DNA of 14,639 nt from Ophiosphaerella korrae (taxonomy: Eukaryota > Ascomycota > Dothideomycetes > Pleosporales > Phaeosphaeriaceae). Of the stretch, positions 8,638 through 14,639 are shown in pieces. A program made the translations under genes and the position numbers. The notes below the pieces were generated by a model. It was not told the DNA's origin. It ran no database searches and worked only from the letters and a program-made list of their open reading frames with translations. Where the stretch lies: positions 1-14,639 of the forward strand of contig JALNQF010000768.1 in the NCBI GenBank assembly GCA_028456385.1, given 5' to 3'. The first letter of the stretch is position 1, and the number at the start of each line of letters is the position of its first letter.

Positions 8638-9660
8638 GTAGTCTTTTATAAAGTATCCTAGTTTTCCGCATTTATAATATGCTATGTCCTTCTTTAACTT
8701 AGATCTATAATTCCTTGCATAGTAGCCTGGTTTGCTACAGTTAAAGTACGTAAAGTCTTTGTTCTTTTTCTTCTTTCTATCCTTGTTAGCGTTAAGGACT
8801 ATAGGGTCTCCCTTATTATAGTTCTAGGTGTAACCTCTATATTTGTTCTTCTTCTATTCTCGAAGATCATCGTCAATTTATATTACTTGTTGCTTTAGGG
8901 CTTCTAGTGTTCGTGGTTTCTCTATATATATTATCTTGTATTAGATTTTAGAGTTAAGTCTTTGTTTAAATCGTAATATCAAGGCTAACTCGTTCTATTC
9001 TATATTTTGTAATAGTTATTTAAACTATAATACGTACTTTAGAATACTCTAATTCTATGTAAGCTTCTCTAGTTACTCTTTGGCTTGTCGGGTAACATCC
9101 GTGTCCCTAAATGCTGCTCTTATTCGTTTAGTAAAGTATTCGTAACTTCTAAAGATAGCTCTAGTTTCGTCTTTTTGTATTATTAGAGAGTATGTCGTAT
9201 AATCTGTCTAATAAGGCTCGTACTATCTTATTACGTCTTCTTTAAGGTGCAATCTAATATATATTACCTTCTTTTCTTCTGTGTTAAAGTGTGGTGCTTA
9301 TACATCTATCTAGAGTTGTGCTGATGCAATAAAGGGTCTTAGTTTTTCCCTTATTCTATTAAACTTCTTAAGTACAGGTATCTTTAGTAGTTTCTTTGTC
9401 GCGCTTATCTCTAGGCGTTGCGTGATTAGTTCTATCTAGTTTTGTCCTTCGATAATAGCTTTAATTTGTGCTTTGTTCTGTTTTGCATGATCTTATAGTT
9501 CCTTGTTCTGTGTTTCTAAGGCGTCGATTACCATCTTTATATCTTCTTTTTCGGAGATTAGGTCGTTTATGTAGTTCTTGACGTCTCTCTATACTGTGTC
9601 GTCTAACTTATAACTGCTTAGAGGTGCTTTACCTCCTTTTTTAGTTGAACTTTCTGCCAT
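8638..9660 (-). other. Gag region: capsid-like domain and two CCHC zinc knuckles (mutated)
   Basis: After a charged N-terminus, 9340-9180 reads FNRIREKLRPFIASAQL, HFNTEEKKVIYI and LKEDVIR, with stops where Trp is expected. This is the Ty3/Gypsy capsid pattern (F-x-G-x-R, a Trp, then a Trp-Tyr pair). Two knuckles follow, C-x2-C-x4-H-x4-C. At 8679-8638 the ligands read Y, C, Y, Y; at 8748-8707 they read Y, C, Y, Y as well. In each only the second Cys survives, and all the losses are Cys-to-Tyr or His-to-Tyr transitions. Two knuckles in tandem are common in fungal gag proteins and serve RNA packaging. Confidence 0.85.
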
Positions 9661-9692
9661 CGTGTTAGCTAGACCGCGCGCTACTTACGCTT

Positions 9693-9710
9693 CGCTTCTC
9701 GCAATAACCA
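9693..9710 (-). other. Candidate primer-binding site of the Gypsy element
   Basis: Downstream of the 5' LTR in element sense (CCTTGCCGATT then TGGTTATTGCGAGAAGCG), a TGG that could pair with a tRNA CCA end starts 11 nt past the LTR. Most elements have a spacing of 0-5 nt, and I could not match the 18 bases to a tRNA. The site is therefore tentative; priming by a tRNA fragment or self-priming is possible. Confidence 0.3.
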
Positions 9711-9721
9711 AATCGGCAAGG

Positions 9722-10182
9722 TGTAACGGGCCGCCTGTCGTCGACTACAGGTGCCTGTCTTGAAGGGGGTTGGTGGATCACGAGGTAATAGTGAAAGCTC
9801 GGGGGTAATCTGCAATAACTGTGAACAATAGAAGATGTTTTGCAACTGTCTTGTATTGGCGTTCCGTGGTCAAGGGATTGAATTGCCGATGCCATCCTAA
9901 CGATGCGCATTGCTACTAACTATATAGTAATGATATCTTGGCGGCTTCGTTACTTCGTTTTTGCCAAGATCGCGAATTCACGAATTCGTTACATGATGGC
10001 TTCGTGGCTTCGTGTTTGCCAAGATCGCGAATTCACGAATCCGTTACGTGTCCATGTTGTGGTTGGCTTCCCAATCGAACTCGTTGTCCCATAGGTCGTT
10101 ACCCCGCTCATCCCATGCTTCGTCAGCAGCTGAGCGTGGACTGATTGGTTCCATCTCGGTTTCCCTTGTTACTGCTGTAACA
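9722..10182 (-). repeat. 5' LTR of the Gypsy element (essentially free of RIP)
   Basis: 461 bp, equal in length to the left LTR, TG...CA, followed by TATTG. Composition is near balanced and CpA, TpG and CpG are all common, unlike the element body. In element sense it precedes gag, so it is the promoter LTR. TTACTATATAGTTAG around 9929-9915 (minus strand) is a possible TATA element, unproven. The coding-like plus-strand ORFs inside it come from the 50-bp repeats and are not genes. Confidence 0.95.
9943..10047. repeat. Two 50-bp direct repeats inside the 5' LTR
   Basis: 9943-9992 and 9998-10047 share GGCTTCGT...TTTGCCAAGATCGCGAATTCACGAAT..GTTAC with few differences, spaced by ATGAT. The unit holds GATCGCGAATTCACGAATTC, rich in short palindromes. 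Repeats in the U3 part of LTRs often carry transcription-factor or enhancer sites. The element's left LTR has the same pair, so they were present before insertion. Confidence 0.88.
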
Positions 10183-10187
10183 TATTG
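10183..10187. repeat. Target-site duplication TATTG, right copy
   Basis: Exact match to 3106-3110, abutting the CA end of the right LTR. It also forms part of the older LTR-like sequence that the Gypsy element interrupted. Confidence 0.93.
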
Positions 10188-10455
10188 ATTCTAAGTAACT
10201 ACAAAAGAGATAGTTTATATATCTGCGTGAGATCACTGGATCTTTTAGTTCCTCCTGTTCTGTTCAGGTTCCGTGCTTATCTGATCTTAGCTCCGGTTGT
10301 AGAGCTTCGTATTGCGCCGAAGATCGTTGATCCCTTGTAAGGATCATTGATTTCTTGTGACATAAGGTTAATCCCGGGGTTGCGGGACGTACGGTGTGGC
10401 GGGACAAATAAGGGGTACTTGGACTCTCAACCCCTAGAAAGACCACGCGCACAAC
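10183..10455 (-). repeat. Outer part of the probable Copia 5' LTR
   Basis: On the minus strand the block starts near TTGTGCGCGTGG (about 10455) and reaches a TATA-like ATATATAAAC (about 10222-10213). Then come CTCTTTTGTAGTTACTTAG and AATCAATA, where the Gypsy element interrupts it. A TATATAAAC box about 35 nt before the break, and continuation after the insertion to ...CTTACA with a primer-site-like sequence, are what one expects of a Copia LTR of about 310 bp. The 5' terminus lacks a clean TGTTG. The partner LTR and target duplication are not in the window. It is not RIP-mutated, unlike its internal region. Confidence 0.5.
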
Positions 10456-11154
10456 GAATATAGCTATAATTTTATAAGAATAATCTGCTGTAGCTAATCC
10501 TAATGTCTATTATTAGCTCTTCCCTATAAATTATGTTTGTATTGTCGTCTCCGCGCCTAGTTTGTGAAGCGCCTTCTATCGTGGCGTAACAGACTTCCCA
10601 TCCTACAGCACCAACACTACGTCTTTTTCGCTCCAGATTTTCTCAAAACAGTCTTATACTAGCCTTAAAACCTTACTCTAATGCCTGCAAGTTATCTTTA
10701 GCCTTGTGCGCGCTATCGCGGGGAAATTGATACAGCGTCGCATGCCGATCGGTACCTCTAGCGGAAGCGAGTCACCGATCCTCGCTAATCGGAGGTGACC
10801 CCGTACCTCTCACGTCATACCTCCGCGGGTATCTTACTGTAAGGTATGCGGCTGTGCGGATCGCGCAAGCGCTCGGAATATTACTACATCCGACACAAGG
10901 ATTGGGAGCAGTGTTAACACTCCAAGGGCTCGGCGCTTGTTTAGTCAGCTAACGCGTCCGAACCGCTCGACACAGCCATCGTGCAACTTCGCGTGCGGTC
11001 CGACGCCCAGCGACACGTACAACACGAAGACATACCATTCACATCGCCCTCAAGCCCCGAAATCCGCCGTTGTCCTCTCTGCTAATCGCCGAATGAAAGA
11101 CCTGGTCATGCCCACCACGTCCCTATCCCTTCTCGAGCCCACCAGCGCCAATTC
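10456..11154. other. Intergenic, no gene recognised
   Basis: After about 60 AT-rich bases the composition becomes balanced to GC-rich. A plus-strand ORF of 73 codons (10937-11158) has no recognisable domain and no support from splice sites. CpG-rich short inverted motifs occur around 10740-10850, for example CCGATC / GATCGG. I see no RNA gene or transposon end here. Confidence 0.6.
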
Positions 11155-11472
11155 CTAGACCAAGCAGCAGCCGAGATCTAGTCTCGGCTCGTTGAACGGG
11201 ATACGGTGAGATAGGAGAGGTACAGGATAAGGCGGAATGCGGTCGGCCCCGGAAATCGAAGCCTGCGCTTCGGAAAGTGGGTTGAGCGTCACTGGCGCAA
11301 CGCCGTCGTTGCAAGCGCGCACGAAGGCGGAAAGGTCTGCATGGTTTGGTGATACAGCTGTGGTACGGTCAAATAGCCAGCGGCTCCTTACATGAGCACT
11401 GCAATCTCCAGGGCCGTAGAGAGGTGCTTTGGTTCGACCTGTGAGGGTTGTAAGGAGTTTTGGATTGTTCAT
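11155..11472 (-). CDS. Weak hypothetical ORF, 105 codons
   Basis: Opens MNNPKLLTTLTGRTKAPLYG from an ATG with A at -3 (11472) and ends DLGCCLV at TAG (11157-11155). It contains two Cys and many Pro but no predicted membrane segment, signal peptide or family motif that I recognise. GC content is gene-like, but other ORFs of similar quality overlap it on both strands. I found no convincing intron: a GTAAGG near 11390 has no good acceptor in frame. It may be chance, or a fragment of a lost gene. Confidence 0.22.
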   Translation of the reverse strand: MNNPKLLTTLTGRTKAPLYGPGDCSAHVRSRWLFDRTTAVSPNHADLSAFVRACNDGVAPVTLNPLSEAQASISGADRIPPYPVPLLSHRIPFNEPRLDLGCCLV

Positions 11473-11993
11473 GTTCGTGAGGGATGAGTACTAGCGGAGC
11501 TGTGATGGTGGCCATGCTCGGCAAGACTCTACATTATTCAGAGCTGCACACAGCACTCTCCTCGTCAGCTATTGTATATGTACAAACCATCGCCTCCGGC
11601 GCAAGGTTCTGGCCGGAGCGGGTCGGCCGTCATCCTTGTTAGGGTGATCGAGGCGTTCACCTGATTCTGACGAGGCTAAGTGGCGCATCCTGAAAAAAAA
11701 ACATAGTTCCATAAGTAGCTATCGCATCACTTAGTCGAGAAGATGCTCGAAGCTTCGCTGTGGCAAATCAGTGATCTATATAGTAAAATACGTGCATTAT
11801 AATCCTGGATGCTGATTACACAGCAGTCTCAATGATCCATTGTTAATAGGCAGTGTTGTAGAAATCGTGAGAATTCAATTGTGAAGCGTGTTGGTGGGGG
11901 ATAGCGGAAACCATACGGCGGCAGAAACTATACAAGCTGAGCTTAGATGGAAATCAAATTCACAGTAGCTGCAGATTAACTGTGCATCGCGCT
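11473..11993. other. Intergenic / 3' flank of the CorA-like gene, no gene recognised
   Basis: Unique-looking sequence with a nine-A run at about 11693-11701 and no ORF of note. An ORF read at 11875-12096 on the minus strand is the wrong frame of the last exon of the CorA-like gene plus its 3' flank. Confidence 0.6.
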
Positions 11994-12185
11994 CTATAAG
12001 ACCCGTAACAGGCTTACTGCTTCTTGCCCAACCCTTCCGTCCCAGAAAATCCACAAACCAAATGCAGCGATAGATAAAGGCGCTGTGAGGGCCCAATACA
12101 TCCAGAACTCTTCAGACACCGTGAAGGATTCTCCCTCGCCAGCATAAGAGGGCTCGAAATAGAAGAACGACATACTGAAAATTGA

Positions 12186-12249
12186 CTATAAAAGACAAAA
12201 TCAGTCAGAGCTACGTGTCCTATACGTGCATTCAGTCAGGCAAGCTTAC
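12186..12249 (-). other. Intron of the CorA-like gene (64 bp, phase 0)
   Basis: Donor GTAAGC at 12249, branch-like CTCTGACTG, acceptor TTTTATAG ending at 12186. Removal joins ...FLPATFVS to SIFSMSFF without a frame change, inside the first membrane segment. Length and signals are typical of filamentous ascomycetes. Confidence 0.88.
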
Positions 12250-12381
12250 CGAGACGAAAGTAGCAGGCAAGAATGTCATGGTGGCGACTGCAATCGCCTT
12301 CATCGCCGTGGTCTTCTTCGTCGCTTCTTCTCCAATCTGTACTTGGATTTTGCTATCCCGCTGCGTGGCGGTGTGGAAGGC

Positions 12382-12641
12382 CTAGTAAATTTTCTTGGTC
12401 AGCTCGCGGCTCTACTGAGGGAGTAAGGCTACAGTGCGCAATGCTTCCAGACAGTATGCCATCGATTGTGACAATACGAGCGCCTGCTGACGCAGTGTCT
12501 AAGTGCAGACCGCCTTAACTAGACGGTAGGAGTACAAAGTGCTAATCTCAGGACACTAGGCTATAGGACACTTCTGACCACCGTCCCAGCTCTCATCTCT
12601 TGCTCCAATTTTCTTGCACCAGTTGATCATTTATAACCTAC
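12382..12641 (-). other. Intron of the CorA-like gene (260 bp, phase 0)
   Basis: Donor GTAGGT follows ...LHNEIML at 12641. A perfect branch motif GCTGAC lies 18 nt before the acceptor TTTACTAG (ends 12382). Splicing gives NEIML-AFHTATQRDSK, the expected family sequence. It is long for a fungal intron and contains a repeated GTGTCCTA (around 12572-12553), which may reflect a small insertion or duplication. Confidence 0.75.
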
Positions 12642-12782
12642 CAGCATGATTTCGTTGTGAAGCCGTGCCTTATTCGATTCGGATCGTGAAAGGAGGCCCT
12701 GAAGAATTCGTAGCGGGAACTGAAAGGGGCTCTGACTCCCACTCCAATACCTGTCCTTTTGAGAATGCACGGCCATAAAGTC

Positions 12783-12800
12783 TTGTTGTTGTTGTTGTTG
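12783..12800 (-). repeat. (CAA)6 microsatellite encoding poly-Gln in the CorA-like gene
   Basis: TTG repeated six times on the plus strand, CAA six times in the coding sense, read as LKQQQQQQD between the helical segment and the next block. A likely length-variable site. Confidence 0.9.
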
Positions 12801-13618
12801 CTTAAGGTCTTTGACAGTCTCCGATGCTACAGCCAGCGTTTCACTAACGTGGATCACATACCTTGCAATTTCGTGCAGGAGGGGGATAATCAAGTTCTTG
12901 CAATCGTGTTCTACGATAGTTAGTCAAACGGCTAGCATATAAAGGGTTCCAAATTTAACGCACTGCCTCCAACTCACAGATATGATTCCTCATTGACCAG
13001 ACTGAGTTATCGTAGAGGGGGAGAGTAGTTCGTAACAAAGGACCGAGAAGAGAGAATACGGATCAGAGTAATTAATTTTGTCCTTGTTGGATGTTAATGC
13101 TGAGTGAATTGCCAACTGCACGTGTTCGGGAAGGTCGAAGCATAGTATTGTTGTACTATGAGGTGTCCAATGGTTTAAAAAAACCCCATCTCATACCATT
13201 CCCGACCATGTTGAATCGACACTGGGCCATGGATTGGGCATGTGCGTATTCGGCCGGTACCCTTCTCCGGGATCTTCCTTCTCCCAAGTCGTATGGTGTT
13301 GGACGAAGCTGCGTTTCGGGCGCAGTTTCTTGTGCACTTGTTTGACAACGAAGCGAGACCAGTGATTTGTAGATGATTCTTGAACTATGTTCGCACTGAC
13401 GGAGTTGTTAGGACCTACTGTAATGTGCAAGATTACCATCGTGGTCCAGCACAGGTTTCGCAACTAGAGATGCCATTCGACTCAAGACAGACTCTGTTTA
13501 GTAGAACAGGCGGGATATTAAATTTACTAAGGATATGACCTCGAAGTACGTCTGGGGCATTTGCAACTGCCCTCAAGGATGTGAAGCTATATCTTTTAGT
13601 CAGCAAAACATTGCCCAT

Positions 13619-14480
13619 TCACAGGCTTCTTCTTACACAAGCTGTGTTCTTGGACGATCACGCCTCTACAATTTATTAGCACTGCTAGTCATGATTGTAC
13701 TTGAAGCCACTAGCCTCCAAAATCTCATTCTAGCTAGTAGACCCTATCTGCTAGACATTGGCTACAAGAACACTCTCACGTTAGCCGTTACTTACTTACT
13801 GAGTATAAACAGAGTAATGCTTACTAATTTCTAGAAATTTGACTCGCTCTATATCCGAGCTCTTCAATGGGAGTTTATGCAAATCTAAAGGCTCTTAGTG
13901 TAACTCTTATCCAACGGAAAGGCTAGGGATTGAATTTAGCGAACGTTCTCGAGTAGTTTATATGTAAAGTTTTATCTCAGCCTCATGAAAAAACTTGTTG
14001 CCTTATGATTTCCGGACGAATCCAGCGATTGCCCTTAGCTAGTGTTTGGGAAAGTAATGACAACGTGGTAGGCTTAATTGAGTGTGAGGACTGCATACCA
14101 ATCAGCCTACCCTTGTAGAGCCTGATAGGTATGCAAGAAATTGTCTAATAAGCGCCTGCCACGACACTACGGCTCTCTTTATCTGCAGTATAGCAGATGA
14201 AAATTACACCGGGCTTTGTCACGGAGACTAACCCTCTGTAGAAGGCGTTGTATTCGTTAGGACTACATGCACTTATGCTCTAGCTACGCTCTAGTAGGCT
14301 GAGACACTAATTACGTAATAGATTATTATTGCGCTTACAGGTAGTTACTACATATTTAAATCTTTTAAAAATTTCAAATCTTATAGATTATGCCCCTATC
14401 TATCTACTATATCAATTCTATAGACTATTATCGCGTCGTAGTGGAGATAGATTCTTGTACACGGCTATTTTTTGTATGTG
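13619..14480. other. No gene recognised; one small hairpin, AT-rich end
   Basis: A plus-strand ORF reaching 13834 is partly antisense to the CorA-like relic and has no domain. GCATACCAATCAG (14093-14105) and CTGATAGGTATGC (14122-14134) form a 13-bp stem with one mismatch and a 16-nt loop. From about 14300 the DNA turns AT-rich with RIP-like TATAGATTA strings, suggesting an eroded repeat next to the elements at the right edge. Confidence 0.55.
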
Positions 14481-14488
14481 ATTTGGGG

Positions 14489-14517
14489 TGCGCGACTCGC
14501 TTAAATGCGCGACTCGC
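14489..14517. repeat. Pair of 12-bp repeats TGCGCGACTCGC
   Basis: Exact copies at 14489-14500 and 14506-14517, 17 bp apart, in otherwise AT-rich sequence. Read on the minus strand they are GCGAGTCGCGCA repeated in tandem. Short GC-rich direct repeats like this sit near the ends of some fungal cut-and-paste transposons as transposase-binding sites. Whether one ends here cannot be told without more sequence. Confidence 0.6.
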
Positions 14518-14561
14518 AGATAAAGTACTGTCAGATTTGAAGGAGGTTATAGCAGTTTGAT

Positions 14562-14637
14562 AAAAAGGCTTTTTCGTAACGGCCATGTGAGGGCCTTGTT
14601 GGAGAGGGATACTGAGGCTTTCAGAAAAGCCCTTTTT
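14562..14637. repeat. Inverted repeat at the window edge
   Basis: AAAAAGGCTTTTTC (14562-14575) and GAAAAGCCCTTTTT (14624-14637) are near reverse complements around a 48-nt centre. A minus-strand frame is open from the edge to about 14552 (ASVSLSNKALTWPLRKSLF), but I do not recognise it. It may be the start of another element or gene running out of the window. Confidence 0.4.
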
Positions 14638-14639
14638 CA

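Larger units (their letters stand above)
4225..9660 (-). pseudogene. Gag-pol polyprotein of the Gypsy chromovirus, RIP-inactivated
   Basis: The start ATG at 9660-9658 opens MAESSTKKGGKAPL. Every domain landmark I checked (zinc knuckles 8679, protease 7434, RT 6528, RNase H 6117, integrase 5259, chromodomain 4380) falls in the same frame. The 1,812-codon register therefore shows no net indel, and gag and pol look like one fused ORF. The presumed stop is TAA at 4227-4225, just after the chromodomain, though it could be a mutated Gln codon. In-frame stops are many and sit where Trp or Gln is expected (for example TAG at 4380-4378 before the chromodomain). Inactivating changes include protease Asp to Asn, RT YLDD to YLDN, knuckle Cys and His to Tyr, and integrase zinc ligands to Tyr. 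In life the product would form the particle and copy and integrate the element. Confidence 0.93.
3111..10182 (-). mobile_element. Complete but RIP-inactivated Ty3/Gypsy chromovirus (7,072 bp)
   Basis: The element is bounded by two 461-bp LTRs (TG...CA) with an exact TATTG duplication outside them. Coding sense is minus. The order is 5' LTR (right), primer-site region, gag-pol in one register with PR-RT-RH-IN and a C-terminal chromodomain, an antisense extra ORF, the polypurine tract, and 3' LTR (left). The pol order and the chromodomain place it with chromoviruses, a fungal lineage that includes MAGGY and CfT-I. It is dead: dozens of stop codons and many lost catalytic residues, all explicable by C-to-T or G-to-A changes, with no frame break at the landmarks checked in gag-pol. 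It is inserted into the probable LTR of an older Copia element. Confidence 0.95.
11994..13618 (-). pseudogene. CorA-like (Mg2+ transporter superfamily) fungal membrane protein, decayed
   Basis: Pieces in order on the minus strand: FNIPPVLLNRVCLESNG (about 13540-13490), PNTHMPNPWPSVDSTW, LNHWTPHSTTILCFDLPEHV, INYSDPYSL, LYDNSVWSMRNHICELEA, VEHDCKNLIIPLLHEIARYV, SETLAVASETV, a (Gln)6 run, FPLRILQGLLSRSESNKARL. After an intron comes FHTATQRDSKIQVQIGEEAT then MKAIAVATMTFLPATFVS; after a second, SIFSMSFFYFEPS and FWMYWALTAPLSIAAFGLWI. The two C-terminal hydrophobic segments joined by an FSM loop are typical of fungal CorA-like proteins, where the GMN loop is often replaced. Damage: a frame change near 13440-13463, TGA at 13193-13191 and 12926-12924 (each one C-to-T from CGA Arg), and frame changes near 13040 and 12958. 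The C-terminal exons are clean and the reading ends at TAG 11996-11994. The original start is uncertain; the ATG at 13618 is only the first in frame. Substrate cannot be told. Confidence 0.8.

Noticed and set aside
9665..9910. 81-codon minus-strand ORF
   Set aside because: Spans the LTR and primer-site region; not in the gag context and without a domain.
9903..10144. Two overlapping plus-strand ORFs with repeated peptide motifs
   Set aside because: They lie wholly inside the 5' LTR and their repeat pattern is produced by the 50-bp direct repeats read in different frames.
10264..10452. 62-codon minus-strand ORF
   Set aside because: Inside the Copia LTR-like block, no domain; LTR sequence explains it.
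11875..12096. 73-codon minus-strand ORF
   Set aside because: Shifted frame of the last CorA-like exon; the true frame gives the FWMYW membrane segment.
12182..12518. Three overlapping plus-strand ORFs
   Set aside because: Antisense to well-supported CorA-like exons and introns; no domain.
12923..12975. Candidate 53-bp intron with donor GTGCGT and acceptor ATCGTAG in the CorA-like gene
   Set aside because: The bases skipped encode family-like sequence (TLYMLAV) and splicing would put the next exon out of frame; a frameshift plus a stop is the better reading.
13535..13834. 99-codon plus-strand ORF with hydrophobic stretches
   Set aside because: Its first part is antisense to the CorA-like relic and its hydrophobicity reflects AT-rich sequence.
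1..14639. Search for tRNA, rRNA and small RNA genes
   Set aside because: No T-loop/acceptor combination or rRNA-like stretch was seen; the hairpin at 14093-14134 has no RNA-gene context.

Overview
The window looks like nuclear DNA of a filamentous ascomycete (Pezizomycotina; a dothideomycete-like genome is my guess). It joins a strongly A+T-rich, transposon-filled compartment (about 1-9660) to an ordinary, roughly GC-balanced segment (about 9660-14639). In the AT-rich part CpA and TpG are almost absent, TpA is in great excess and CpG partly survives. Coding relics there are broken mainly by TAA/TAG codons that sit where Gln or Trp codons would be expected. This is the signature of repeat-induced point mutation (RIP). 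Spliceosomal introns with fungal branch sites occur on the right.

Layout. (1) 1-3070 is a heavily mutated relic on the minus strand, probably the 5' half of a Ty1/Copia-type retrotransposon. It contains a 17-bp tandem repeat and a long AT palindrome. (2) 3111-10182 is one complete 7,072-bp Ty3/Gypsy chromovirus on the minus strand, inserted into the probable 5' LTR of the Copia element. It has two 461-bp LTRs, a perfect 5-bp target duplication (TATTG), a polypurine tract and one long gag-pol reading register. Capsid, two zinc knuckles, protease, reverse transcriptase, RNase H, D,D35E integrase with GPY/F module, and chromodomain can all still be read. Nearly every catalytic or zinc-binding position checked carries a G:C to A:T change. 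(3) Between the chromodomain and the 3' LTR lies a second, antisense gene relic (about 3734-4247, plus strand) that runs convergently into the end of pol. (4) 10183-10455 is the rest of the probable Copia LTR. (5) 10456-11993 has no convincing gene, only one weak ORF. (6) 11994-13618 is a decayed, intron-containing gene on the minus strand for a CorA-like (Mg2+ transporter superfamily) fungal membrane protein. (7) 13619-14639 has no gene. It ends with paired 12-bp repeats and an inverted repeat that may mark another transposon just outside the window.

The clearest oddity is how unevenly RIP has struck the Gypsy element. Its two LTRs have equal length and differ at about 72 positions, all transitions, and in every case the left copy carries A or T. 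The left LTR and the body are mutated while the right LTR is essentially untouched. No gene in the window looks fully functional. No RNA gene, CRISPR array or bacterial-type feature was seen.
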